From contig JBGTMS010000060.1 in assembly GCA_041743425.1 (NCBI GenBank), positions 1 to 16,497 of the forward strand: DNA of 16,497 bases. Direction: 5' to 3'. Position 1 is the first letter of the stretch, and the number at the start of each line of letters is the position of its first letter. The DNA comes from JTS-RE37 sp041743425 (GTDB taxonomy: Bacteria > Bacteroidota > Bacteroidia > Flavobacteriales > Flavobacteriaceae). Made by a program: the position numbers and the translations under genes. Positions 6,827-13,426 of the stretch are shown in pieces. Under the pieces are notes generated by a model. It saw only the letters and a list, made by a program, of their open reading frames with translations. It had not been told where the DNA came from and did not search any database.

Positions 6827-8380
6827 ATGGCGATGGTAGTAGCAGATTTTGGGATTCAGGAAGCCCTCAGCAAATTGGGAATTAAGGAAATGAATCATGG
6901 CACCTCCACAGGGTCCCAGGATTTTTCTAATGGCCCTGAAATAACCTCTTATTCGCCTGTGGACGGGACCATTATCGGTAAGGTAAAATCCACCACCCGG
7001 GAAGACTTTGAAAAGGTGGTGACAAGTGCCGGTAAGGCATTTCTTGCCTGGCGCAAAACCCCAGCTCCGCTGCGGGGAGAAATAGTGCGGCAGTTCGGTG
7101 AAAAATTGCGGAAGTTTAAGGAACCTCTGGGAAAATTAGTCTCCTATGAAATGGGAAAATCATACCAGGAAGGATTGGGCGAGGTACAGGAAATGATTGA
7201 TATCTGCGATTTTGCCGTTGGACTTTCACGACAGTTGCACGGATTGACCATGCATTCGGAAAGGCCTGGTCATCGAATGTATGAACAATACCATCCGTTG
7301 GGTATTGTTGGGATCATTTCTGCCTTTAATTTTCCGGTAGCCGTATGGGCATGGAACAGCGCTCTTGCCTGGGTATGTGGTGACGTCTGTATCTGGAAAC
7401 CCTCAGAGAAAGCCCCTTTGTGCGGCATTGCCTGCCAACACCTGGCTGCATTCGTTTTTAAAGAGAATGGCCTCCCAGAAGGCATCTCAAACCTGGTCAG
7501 CGGCAACCATGAAATAGGACAATTTATTACCTGTGATGAAAGAATTCCATTGGTCTCAGCGACAGGTTCCATTCGGATGGGAAAACTGGTGGCTAAAGCG
7601 GTCGCAGAACGGCTCGGTCGTTCTTTACTGGAGCTTGGAGGCAACAACGCCATAATCGTCACCCCTGAAGCTGATATTAAAATGACCGTTATCGGCGCCG
7701 TTTTCGGGGCAGTCGGTACAGCAGGTCAGAGATGTACCTCTACCCGACGTCTGATTATTCACGAATCCGTATACGAAAAAGTCAAAAATGCTATTGTAAC
7801 CGCTTACGGGCAGTTACGAATTGGAAATCCGCTGGATGAGCAGAATCATATCGGACCTTTAATTGATGCCGAAGCCGTGGAAATGTACGAAAAGGCGCTG
7901 GAGCAGGTTATTGCTCAGGGCGGCACACTGTTGGTTGAAGGTGGGGTTCTCAGCGGAGAAGGTTATGAAAGTGGATGCTATGTAAAACCGGCAATTGCTG
8001 AGGCAGAAAATTCCTATCAAATTGTTCAGCAGGAAACATTTGCACCAGTACTCTACCTCATCAGATATTCCGGGGATGTTGACAATGCAATCGCTTTGCA
8101 AAATAATGTAGTCCAGGGCCTGTCTTCAGCTATTATGACCAATAATCTTAGGGAGGCAGAGCGATTTTTATCCGTTGCCGGAAGTGATTGCGGGATCGCA
8201 AATGTGAATATTGGAACTTCGGGAGCCGAAATCGGTGGCGCTTTCGGTGGGGAAAAAGAAACAGGCGGTGGTCGGGAATCCGGTTCAGATGCCTGGAAAA
8301 CATATATGAGAAGACAGACAAATACGATCAATTACACCTCAGAATTGCCATTGGCGCAGGGAATTCGATTCGATTTGTAG
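6827..8380 (+). CDS. amaB: ALDH7/antiquitin-type aldehyde dehydrogenase (aminoadipate-semialdehyde / L-piperidine-6-carboxylate dehydrogenase type)
   Basis: This 517-residue NAD(P)-dependent dehydrogenase most resembles the antiquitin family (ALDH7). Characterised members oxidise alpha-aminoadipate semialdehyde, in equilibrium with piperideine-6-carboxylate, in lysine degradation, and some act on other aldehydes. Visible residues are Asn168 in FNFP, Lys191 in WKPSEK (coenzyme binding), general base Glu269 in LELGGNN and catalytic Cys303 in GTAGQRCTSTRR. The C-terminal block with SGAEIGGAFGGEK, then GGGRESGSDAWK, YMRR and LPLAQGI is strongly diagnostic of ALDH7. The start at ATG 6827 has AAGGA at 6817-6821 with a 5-nt spacer, unusually good for this genome, and an exact TATCTTTG promoter upstream. 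No lysine-pathway partner gene is adjacent, so the family is certain but the physiological substrate is an inference. Confidence 0.93.
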   Translation: MAMVVADFGIQEALSKLGIKEMNHGTSTGSQDFSNGPEITSYSPVDGTIIGKVKSTTREDFEKVVTSAGKAFLAWRKTPAPLRGEIVRQFGEKLRKFKEPLGKLVSYEMGKSYQEGLGEVQEMIDICDFAVGLSRQLHGLTMHSERPGHRMYEQYHPLGIVGIISAFNFPVAVWAWNSALAWVCGDVCIWKPSEKAPLCGIACQHLAAFVFKENGLPEGISNLVSGNHEIGQFITCDERIPLVSATGSIRMGKLVAKAVAERLGRSLLELGGNNAIIVTPEADIKMTVIGAVFGAVGTAGQRCTSTRRLIIHESVYEKVKNAIVTAYGQLRIGNPLDEQNHIGPLIDAEAVEMYEKALEQVIAQGGTLLVEGGVLSGEGYESGCYVKPAIAEAENSYQIVQQETFAPVLYLIRYSGDVDNAIALQNNVVQGLSSAIMTNNLREAERFLSVAGSDCGIANVNIGTSGAEIGGAFGGEKETGGGRESGSDAWKTYMRRQTNTINYTSELPLAQGIRFDL

Positions 8381-8778
8381 GCCCGTCTTATCCTGAAAGG
8401 AATGGCGACCTATCTCACATTCGGATGGTAAAAAAAAGTCCGCTGTTTTCCCAAAACTTGTCCGTTCCCCCGAAAGACAGGTCAGGTAATACAGCGGATT
8501 TCTAAAATATAACTAACTCAAATTCTCATTCATAAATGACAGGTATACTACCAAACAGTTCTGTAGCCTGTACTTTGTAATAGCATCTACAGGTCCTTTA
8601 CTTCTTCAACTTTATCGTTCCCTGAGATTCTGTCCCGGGGGCTCCCCGGATACCGGAATCGACGCCTTTTGTATTTCTTCGATAAAACTAACAAATCTGA
8701 TTTCTATCTGTTTCTACTTATGTATGTCAGATCAGGAAAAATGTATAACCTAACCACTTTTCTGTATGATTTGCTTTA
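8381..8778. other. Gene-free segment after the aldehyde dehydrogenase gene
   Basis: No intact gene is seen in these 398 bp. The left part holds the nested hairpin described separately. A second short hairpin, CCGGGG-GCT-CCCCGG, lies at 8635-8649 without a T-run. On the minus strand, about 8698 to 8518, one frame reads FVSFIEEIQKASIPVSGEPP but is broken by stops, and I cannot assign it to any family. Confidence 0.4.
8439..8498. terminator. Nested stem-loop downstream of the aldehyde dehydrogenase gene
   Basis: TCCGCTGT (8439-8446) pairs with ACAGCGGA (8491-8498). Inside that, CTTGTC (8457-8462) pairs with GACAGG (8476-8481) with one G-U pair, and TTC/GAA closes a C-rich loop. The outer stem is flanked by an A-run on the left (8431-8437) and followed by TTTCTAAAA on the right. 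It could terminate transcription from the left or act as a 3' UTR stability element. It is not a compact classical terminator. Confidence 0.4.
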
Positions 8779-9312
8779 TCAGTAATCCCTTCCAAAGTGC
8801 TTCATATCTTCCTCATAGGTCATACTCCAGTTGGCGAATCTGCCTGGGACACTGGCCGGAACCCCTCCCGGAACTATTATGTAACGGAATTGGAGGTTAA
8901 CTATTGCAGCAATAGTATCTCATTAATAAAAAGACTTAAAATGAATTAAATTCAGATCATACCTGAATCCGGTACGCAAAGCACTTCCTGGAAGAGCATA
9001 GGGAAGTTGCCTGATCCTATTCTCGTAATCAGGATATACCAGAACAATTACGGAATGGACTATTTCCTGAGTTAAATCGGCGACCGCAATAGTGTTGGCG
9101 ATTGTTATAGTTCCAAAACCTGACCACCCCCGGGACGGTAATCAAACCTGAAGAAATAACATAGGGAGTAACAGACGGTCCCTGGTCACCGTGTTCTCCC
9201 CGGATCGCCTGAGAATTCCCGAGCCCCTTTAAGGACCTGTTTTACCGACCTTACTCCAAGAAACTGTAATTACCGGACACCCGAGCAATAGTACTTTCAA
9301 AACACTTTTAAT
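8779..9312 (-). pseudogene. Decayed collagen-like (Gly-X-Y) surface lipoprotein gene
   Basis: Read on the minus strand from 9312, the codons give a signal-peptide-like start (ATT in place of ATG, then KSVLKVLLLGCPVITVS), WSKVGKTGP where flavobacterial relatives typically carry a lipobox Cys (C-S-K-D-G-x-TGP type), then Gly-X-Y triplets spread over three frames (GKT, GAR, GDP, GEH, GDQ, GPS). After PYVISSGLITVPG comes a C-terminal domain with ITIANTIAVADLTQEIV, VLVYPDYENRIRQLPYALPG and ALRTGFRYDL, then FRYIIVPGGVPASVPGRF, MTYEE and MKHFGRDY before the stop at 8781-8779. Damage seen: frame changes near 9229-9234, 9200 and 9116-9131, and consecutive in-frame stops TAA TGA at 8925-8920. Intact homologues would be predicted outer-membrane or surface lipoproteins of unknown function. 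The family assignment rests on remembered family pattern. The broken state is read directly. Confidence 0.8.
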
Positions 9313-9951
9313 TAATAAGAGTATGTCTTCAGGTATACAGGGCATCAAAAGCCGTATATCTGTTTGTAGACAAAAAATTGTCAGCATTGGGTAGGTCTTA
9401 ATGGAGTCTTATATTTCTGAATATGCGAAAACAGTTCGTTCGCCGGAAGTAAACAAAATGCATCTGCAAGGATTACAGGCGTACCTGTCAACTTCCCATA
9501 CTTTCTTCCCGGCCATTCTTTGAGACCTGAGGGCCACTACCTTATTAGATGGGAATATCGGAAATCGGCGGCATTAAAACACCAAAGTACCAATGCTCCT
9601 CCTGATTGTATATCGATAAAGATCAGCCACACCTACAGGCAGTTCCCTTAATATAAACATTCCTTACCGTTGCGGTTATCACAGGCGGCACTTCAATTTA
9701 AACCGTAGCGCAATGGATGGAATACAGAAATTCTTAATATCTTGTAGTGGTATGATCATACCCGGCATAGCGAATGAAAAAGACCAAGTTGATTGTACGC
9801 AGGCCCCAGGCACACTAAGATTCCCCCCTTGCGCATAAAAGTTATGACCCCTGGCACTATTACAACTGACAGGCTCCTGATCCTGTTAGTTTCATTCGGG
9901 TGAAATTACTTTTCAAAATGGTTATCACGGCTTATCCTTATACAGAAAATT
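9313..9951. other. Gene-free segment before the HhH protein gene
   Basis: These 639 bp contain no intact gene that I can support. Plus-strand frames around 9421-9650 and 9626-9835 stay open for about 60 to 80 codons but lack a start and resemble no family I know. Minus-strand readings are also interrupted. I see no tRNA, tmRNA, RNase P or SRP RNA signature. It may be further decayed coding sequence belonging to the neighbouring pseudogene locus, plus the promoter of the gene at 9952. Confidence 0.4.
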
Positions 9952-10473
9952 ATGGAATCACAACAACTCATCTTCTGGCTCTGGCTCCTACCGCTGATCA
10001 CGGGTGTAACCGGAATTGTTATCGGGTATTATTATGGTAAAAGTGTGGGCAGACCTAAAAATTTGGAATCGGATATGGCTCAGGCAAAAATCCGGTTCGC
10101 CCAGCTGGAAGCAGAACTCAAAGTATGCCGGGAATTAAAGACTCACAGCCCTGTAACTTCTCCGGAAGCGCTCCCTTTTAATGCAGAAGCAGCGAGGAAG
10201 GCTTTCGGACGTACCGTTCGGCAGAATGACCTGAAAATAGTGGAGGGAATCGGGCCAAAGATTGAAGGCCTGTTTCATAATTATGATATAAAGACATGGA
10301 AGGCGCTTTCTGAAACCTCAGTAATGAAATGCCAGGAGGTACTGGATTCCGGAGGCGAACGCTATCGGGTACACGATCCTGCATCCTGGCCCATGCAGGC
10401 AAAAATGTGTGTGCGCGGTAAATGGAAGGAATTGCTTCGCTGGCAGGAGGAGCACCTGCGTGGGAAATTATAG
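9952..10473 (+). CDS. Membrane-anchored helix-hairpin-helix domain protein
   Basis: The 173-residue protein has one N-terminal membrane helix (about 6-28), a charged stretch likely to form a short coiled coil (about 38-62, DMAQAKIRFAQLEAELKVC), a linker, and a C-terminal helix-hairpin-helix module (from about 92) containing LKIVEGIGPKIEGLFHN, WKALSETSV, VLDSGGERYRVHDPASWP and GKWKELLRWQ. The HhH motif generally binds DNA backbone or mediates protein contacts, and this C-terminal arrangement is common in flavobacterial proteins of unknown function. The single membrane helix would leave the HhH module in the cytoplasm or periplasm; I cannot fix the topology. The upstream 639 bp contains no gene, and the stop is 8 bp from that of the convergent desaturase gene. 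Confidence 0.82.
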   Translation: MESQQLIFWLWLLPLITGVTGIVIGYYYGKSVGRPKNLESDMAQAKIRFAQLEAELKVCRELKTHSPVTSPEALPFNAEAARKAFGRTVRQNDLKIVEGIGPKIEGLFHNYDIKTWKALSETSVMKCQEVLDSGGERYRVHDPASWPMQAKMCVRGKWKELLRWQEEHLRGKL

Positions 10474-10481
10474 TGCCGGGT

Positions 10482-11477
10482 TTACATCATCCCATTGGCT
10501 TCTACCCATTTAAAACGGTAATCCTGATCCGGGAACTTCATTCTTTCGGAGATGCGCCGCAGACGCTCGGGCAGTTTCATCAGGTAGTCTCTGGCCCTTT
10601 CAGCCTCATCGGAAAGACCCCTCACCGCATCAATTTCCCAGTAAGTGTTCAGTTTACCTAAAATATCGACATAATCTTCGGCGGTATATACTCCCAGCCT
10701 TTGCGCGCAATTTGAAAAGTTTTCAAAGGCTGCTCCGATGACTCCTCCTGATTCCCGCAGAAAATGTGCCGGCATGACAATTTTTCTTTTCATCATTTCC
10801 GCAAAAGCAAGCACCATGCCGCTCGGATCATTCTCCAGAATGGTTTTAACAAATTCCCGGTAGGCCAAATGGTGTCGCATTTCATCTCCGGCAATAATGG
10901 TGCACATCTTACTTAATAGGGTGTTTCCTTTCTTTTTGGCCATTTGACCCACCCTTTTATGGGAGATATTGGTCGCAAGCTCCTGAAAAGTGGTATATAC
11001 GAAATTCTTGTATGGATCCCGGTCTGTCCCTATATCAAACCCGTCGGAAAGAAGATGCTGTGTGGTCATTTCCACTTCACGCATGTTCACCCTTCCCGAA
11101 AGATAAAGGTACTTATTCAGCACATCTCCATGCCGGTTCTCCTCGGCAGTCCATGCCCGCACCCATTTGGACCAACCATTTTTATTCTCTGCGTGTTGAT
11201 TAATCCCTTCCACATCCATTAGCCAGGATTCATAGGTTGGCAGAGCCTCTTCAGTGACCGTATCTGCTACCAGTGTTACCCAGAAATCATAGCCCAGTTC
11301 CTGAGCCTCTTCTCTGATCTGACGTACATGTTCGAAAAATCCCTCACTTTCGGAATCCGGTAACAGGTCGCTCGGTTGCCAAATATCCTCCACCGGGATC
11401 AGAAAAGAGTCCATAAAACCCTGAACCTTAGGTTCTACGGCCTGCATTACTTCCAATCTTATGTTCTTTGAAGACAT
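10482..11477 (-). CDS. Acyl-ACP desaturase (ferritin-like di-iron, fatty acid desaturase type 2)
   Basis: Enzymes of this soluble di-iron family insert a double bond into acyl-ACP chains and so adjust membrane fluidity. The product is 331 residues, close to the length of mature plant stearoyl-ACP desaturases. Iron ligands are visible as Glu76/77 (TEEALPTYES), Glu113 and His116 (EENRHGD), Glu166 (FQELATN), and Glu199 and His202 (DEMRHH). The typical KYLYLSGRVNMREVE follows the first EENRHG box. The frame extends 36 codons upstream, but that part overlaps the preceding phosphoesterase gene and has no desaturase character, so ATG 11477 (MSSKNIRLEV) is chosen. It lies 61 bp after the phosphoesterase gene on the same strand, probably in one transcript. 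The redox partner is not encoded here. Confidence 0.92.
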   Translation of the reverse strand: MSSKNIRLEVMQAVEPKVQGFMDSFLIPVEDIWQPSDLLPDSESEGFFEHVRQIREEAQELGYDFWVTLVADTVTEEALPTYESWLMDVEGINQHAENKNGWSKWVRAWTAEENRHGDVLNKYLYLSGRVNMREVEMTTQHLLSDGFDIGTDRDPYKNFVYTTFQELATNISHKRVGQMAKKKGNTLLSKMCTIIAGDEMRHHLAYREFVKTILENDPSGMVLAFAEMMKRKIVMPAHFLRESGGVIGAAFENFSNCAQRLGVYTAEDYVDILGKLNTYWEIDAVRGLSDEAERARDYLMKLPERLRRISERMKFPDQDYRFKWVEANGMM

Positions 11478-11538
11478 CGTTGCTTTTTTACAAAGTTCGT
11501 AATTAATATACTGAAAATAAATGGAAAGTCCTTCAAAA

Positions 11539-12273
11539 TTAATTCCGGCCGCTTTCACCGGGATACAGGAGATGCACAGGATCACTCTGCCAAACTTGTT
11601 TTGTTTCTACATCTATCAGCGACAAAGGCCCTTTGAATGCAGCTCCTGTATCTAGATTCCAAACATTAGCCGCCCTGAAAGGCTTTATTTCTCCTATTCT
11701 GGTAACCGGAGTATGACCTATAAAAATTTCATTGTACTTCTGCAACCGCTTGGGATAGAAAGCATCTGTTTCCTTTAGTTCCGGGTGGATGGAAAGTGCC
11801 AGTTCCCATAACGTCCGGTCCCAATAGAAGGTAGAACTGAAGTATTCATTTTCAACGCCGTTGAGATTGGTGAATCCTGCATGCAAAAACAGCCTGTTAT
11901 CGCTATCCAGATAATAGTCCTCAAGCTCTCTATAAAACCTCCTGTGCCGGTCCTTAATAGTTTCAGAAGTTTCTGCATAGGCCGCCATTGTTGCTTTTCC
12001 TCCGTGTTGTAACCAAAGAGGGTTGTCCTGTGATCCGGTCAACCACTCATAACATAAATCATCGTGGTTGCCCCTCAGTAAAATCACCTTATGCGTATCC
12101 TTCATTTCTGTCAGGAAATCGATCGTCCTGACCGCATCACTCCATCCATCCACATAGTCTCCAAGAAAAATCAAGAGATCATTCTGGGTAACACCGGCAC
12201 GTTGCAGTACCTGTTTCACTGCTTTTAGACCACCATGAATATCTCCGATAGCCAATACCCTGTCTTTCCTCAT
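11539..12273 (-). CDS. PPP-family metallophosphoesterase (serine/threonine phosphatase or ApaH-like)
   Basis: The 244-residue protein has the full motif set of the PPP phosphoesterase family: GDIHGG (Asp11, His13), GDYVDG (Asp39, Asp42), RGNHDD (Asn69, His70), HAGF (His131) and GHTP (His187), which build a two-metal active site. Members include serine/threonine protein phosphatases and symmetrical diadenosine tetraphosphatases, and I cannot tell which activity applies here. The frame is open to an ATG at 12309, but that start would sit within a few bases of the expected transcription start from the TATTTTTG promoter at 12326-12319. ATG 12273 (MRKDRVLAIGDIHGG) fits both family and promoter. 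It is followed 61 bp later by the desaturase gene. Confidence 0.9.
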   Translation of the reverse strand: MRKDRVLAIGDIHGGLKAVKQVLQRAGVTQNDLLIFLGDYVDGWSDAVRTIDFLTEMKDTHKVILLRGNHDDLCYEWLTGSQDNPLWLQHGGKATMAAYAETSETIKDRHRRFYRELEDYYLDSDNRLFLHAGFTNLNGVENEYFSSTFYWDRTLWELALSIHPELKETDAFYPKRLQKYNEIFIGHTPVTRIGEIKPFRAANVWNLDTGAAFKGPLSLIDVETKQVWQSDPVHLLYPGESGRN

Positions 12274-12318
12274 TGTACAAAAATCGCCATTACGATCATT
12301 ATAATCCAATTAACAACT

Positions 12319-12326
12319 CAAAAATA
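12319..12326 (-). promoter_or_regulatory. Bacteroidota -7 promoter element for the phosphoesterase-desaturase pair
   Basis: The minus strand reads TATTTTTG, an exact TAnnTTTG match, 45 bp before the chosen ATG at 12273. This distance is part of the reason for rejecting the longer frame starting at 12309. No clear -33 element is present. Confidence 0.45.
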
Positions 12327-12466
12327 GTCATTGCAATAGATATCTTTCTGTAGACGTATTGGCTGAAGGGACAGGCCACCTTTTTGTAACTTAGAAACGA
12401 TTTAAATAACTAAGAAACCCAGGTTTTTACACTAACATTGTATTGGGGGAATAAGAACAGAACCTG

Positions 12467-13426
12467 ATGGCAGATATGAAGAAGGTTTATTGTATTGGGG
12501 AATTACTTATTGATTTTGTAGCTGAAAAACAGGGTAAGCAACTGATCTCGGCCGGGATATTTACAAAAAAGGCCGGAGGGGCACCAGCCAATGTTGCCTG
12601 CGCTATTTCCAGATTAGGCGGAAAAAGTTCCTTTATAGGCTGTGTAGGAAATGACCCGTTCGGCTCGTTTCTTGTCCAAATTTTGGAAAAGGAGGGCGTT
12701 GATATTTCAGGAGTACAACGATCCGACACCTTTACTACCCTCGCTTTTGTTTCCCTGGCTGAGGAGGGAGAAAGGGATTTTGTATTCAGCAGGGGTGCAG
12801 ACAAGGAATTGGAATACCGTGCGGAACTTCAGAAGGCGTTTCACGGGAATATGATTCATCTTGGGGCTGCGACCGCCTTGTTGGGAGGAGCTCTGGAAAA
12901 TACCTATGCCCGTTATATGGAGGAGGCCCTGGAACACAATGCCTTTATAAGTTTTGACCCAAACTTCAGGGCCGATTTATGGCAGAATAATGAAGAGGTT
13001 TTCATAAAAAAATGCCTGCCATATATTGAAAAAGCGACCCTTTGCAAGTTCAGCAGAGAGGAGGCTACGCTTATTTCCGGTAAAACCAGCCAGGAGGATG
13101 CCTGTGACTTTATGCATCATTTGGGCACCAAAGTGGTGTTAGTCACTTTGGGCGCGGAGGGAACCTTTGTCAGCACTCCTGACACAACTTTCACCGTGCC
13201 TAGTATCAAGGTAAAAGCAGTAGATACGACAGGAGCGGGAGACGCCTTTATAGGATGTTTGCTGTATCAGATTTCCAATTTGACCGATCCACGGAAAATG
13301 GTAGGTGATACAAAAGAACTTCGGGTCCTGGTAGAACGGGCGAATAAGGCAGGTGCTTTTACAACGATGGGGTTTGGCGCTATCGAATCCCTGCCCTTTC
13401 AAAACGATCTGGATCAACTGCAATGA
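12467..13426 (+). CDS. scrK: PfkB-family fructokinase
   Basis: This cytoplasmic ribokinase-fold sugar kinase is predicted to phosphorylate fructose to fructose 6-phosphate with ATP. The 319-residue length is normal. It has the substrate-lid glycines KAGGAPANVA (35-44), FSRGADKEL at about 107-115, SFDPNFRADLW at about 162-172 as usual for bacterial fructokinases, and the C-terminal PfkB signature DTTGAGDAF with catalytic Asp259. The pairing with the downstream sucrose-cleaving GH13 gene, overlapping by 4 bp (ATGA, 13423-13426), strongly supports fructose as substrate, because that enzyme releases fructose. The long leader contains imperfect -7 elements (TAACTTAG at 12387-12394, TAACATTG at 12433-12440), neither exact. 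An in-frame ATG three codons later (MKKVYCIGELLIDF) is an equally plausible start. Confidence 0.92.
   Translation: MADMKKVYCIGELLIDFVAEKQGKQLISAGIFTKKAGGAPANVACAISRLGGKSSFIGCVGNDPFGSFLVQILEKEGVDISGVQRSDTFTTLAFVSLAEEGERDFVFSRGADKELEYRAELQKAFHGNMIHLGAATALLGGALENTYARYMEEALEHNAFISFDPNFRADLWQNNEEVFIKKCLPYIEKATLCKFSREEATLISGKTSQEDACDFMHHLGTKVVLVTLGAEGTFVSTPDTTFTVPSIKVKAVDTTGAGDAFIGCLLYQISNLTDPRKMVGDTKELRVLVERANKAGAFTTMGFGAIESLPFQNDLDQLQ

Noticed and set aside
8188..8505. Open frame overlapping the 3' end of the aldehyde dehydrogenase gene
   Set aside because: Most of it is an out-of-frame reading of the well-supported ALDH7 gene, with no recognisable protein and no ribosome site.
8635..8649. GC-rich hairpin CCGGGG-GCT-CCCCGG as a terminator
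   Set aside because: It has no following T-run and is not directly downstream of an intact gene on either strand; it is recorded only as part of the gene-free segment.
8900..8916. Perfect 17-nt dyad ACTATTGC-A-GCAATAGT, and two further GCAATAGT copies at 9086-9093 and 9285-9292, as a possible regulatory repeat
   Set aside because: All three lie inside the pseudogene; two correspond to coding remnants (Thr-Ile-Ala codons) and the third falls in the signal-peptide codons, so they need no separate explanation.
9846..9900. Possible second copy of the collagen-like C-terminal domain, sharing AAYAGGATCAGG with the pseudogene (minus strand)
   Set aside because: The similarity covers only about 12 bases and the surrounding reading does not continue the domain pattern, so chance is more likely.
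8381..9951. A structured RNA gene such as tmRNA, RNase P RNA or SRP RNA filling the large gap
   Set aside because: None of their conserved sequence signatures was found, and the middle third is explained as a protein pseudogene.
11478..11585. Longer N-terminus for the desaturase, starting at 11585
   Set aside because: The added 36 residues overlap the upstream phosphoesterase gene and do not resemble desaturase sequence.
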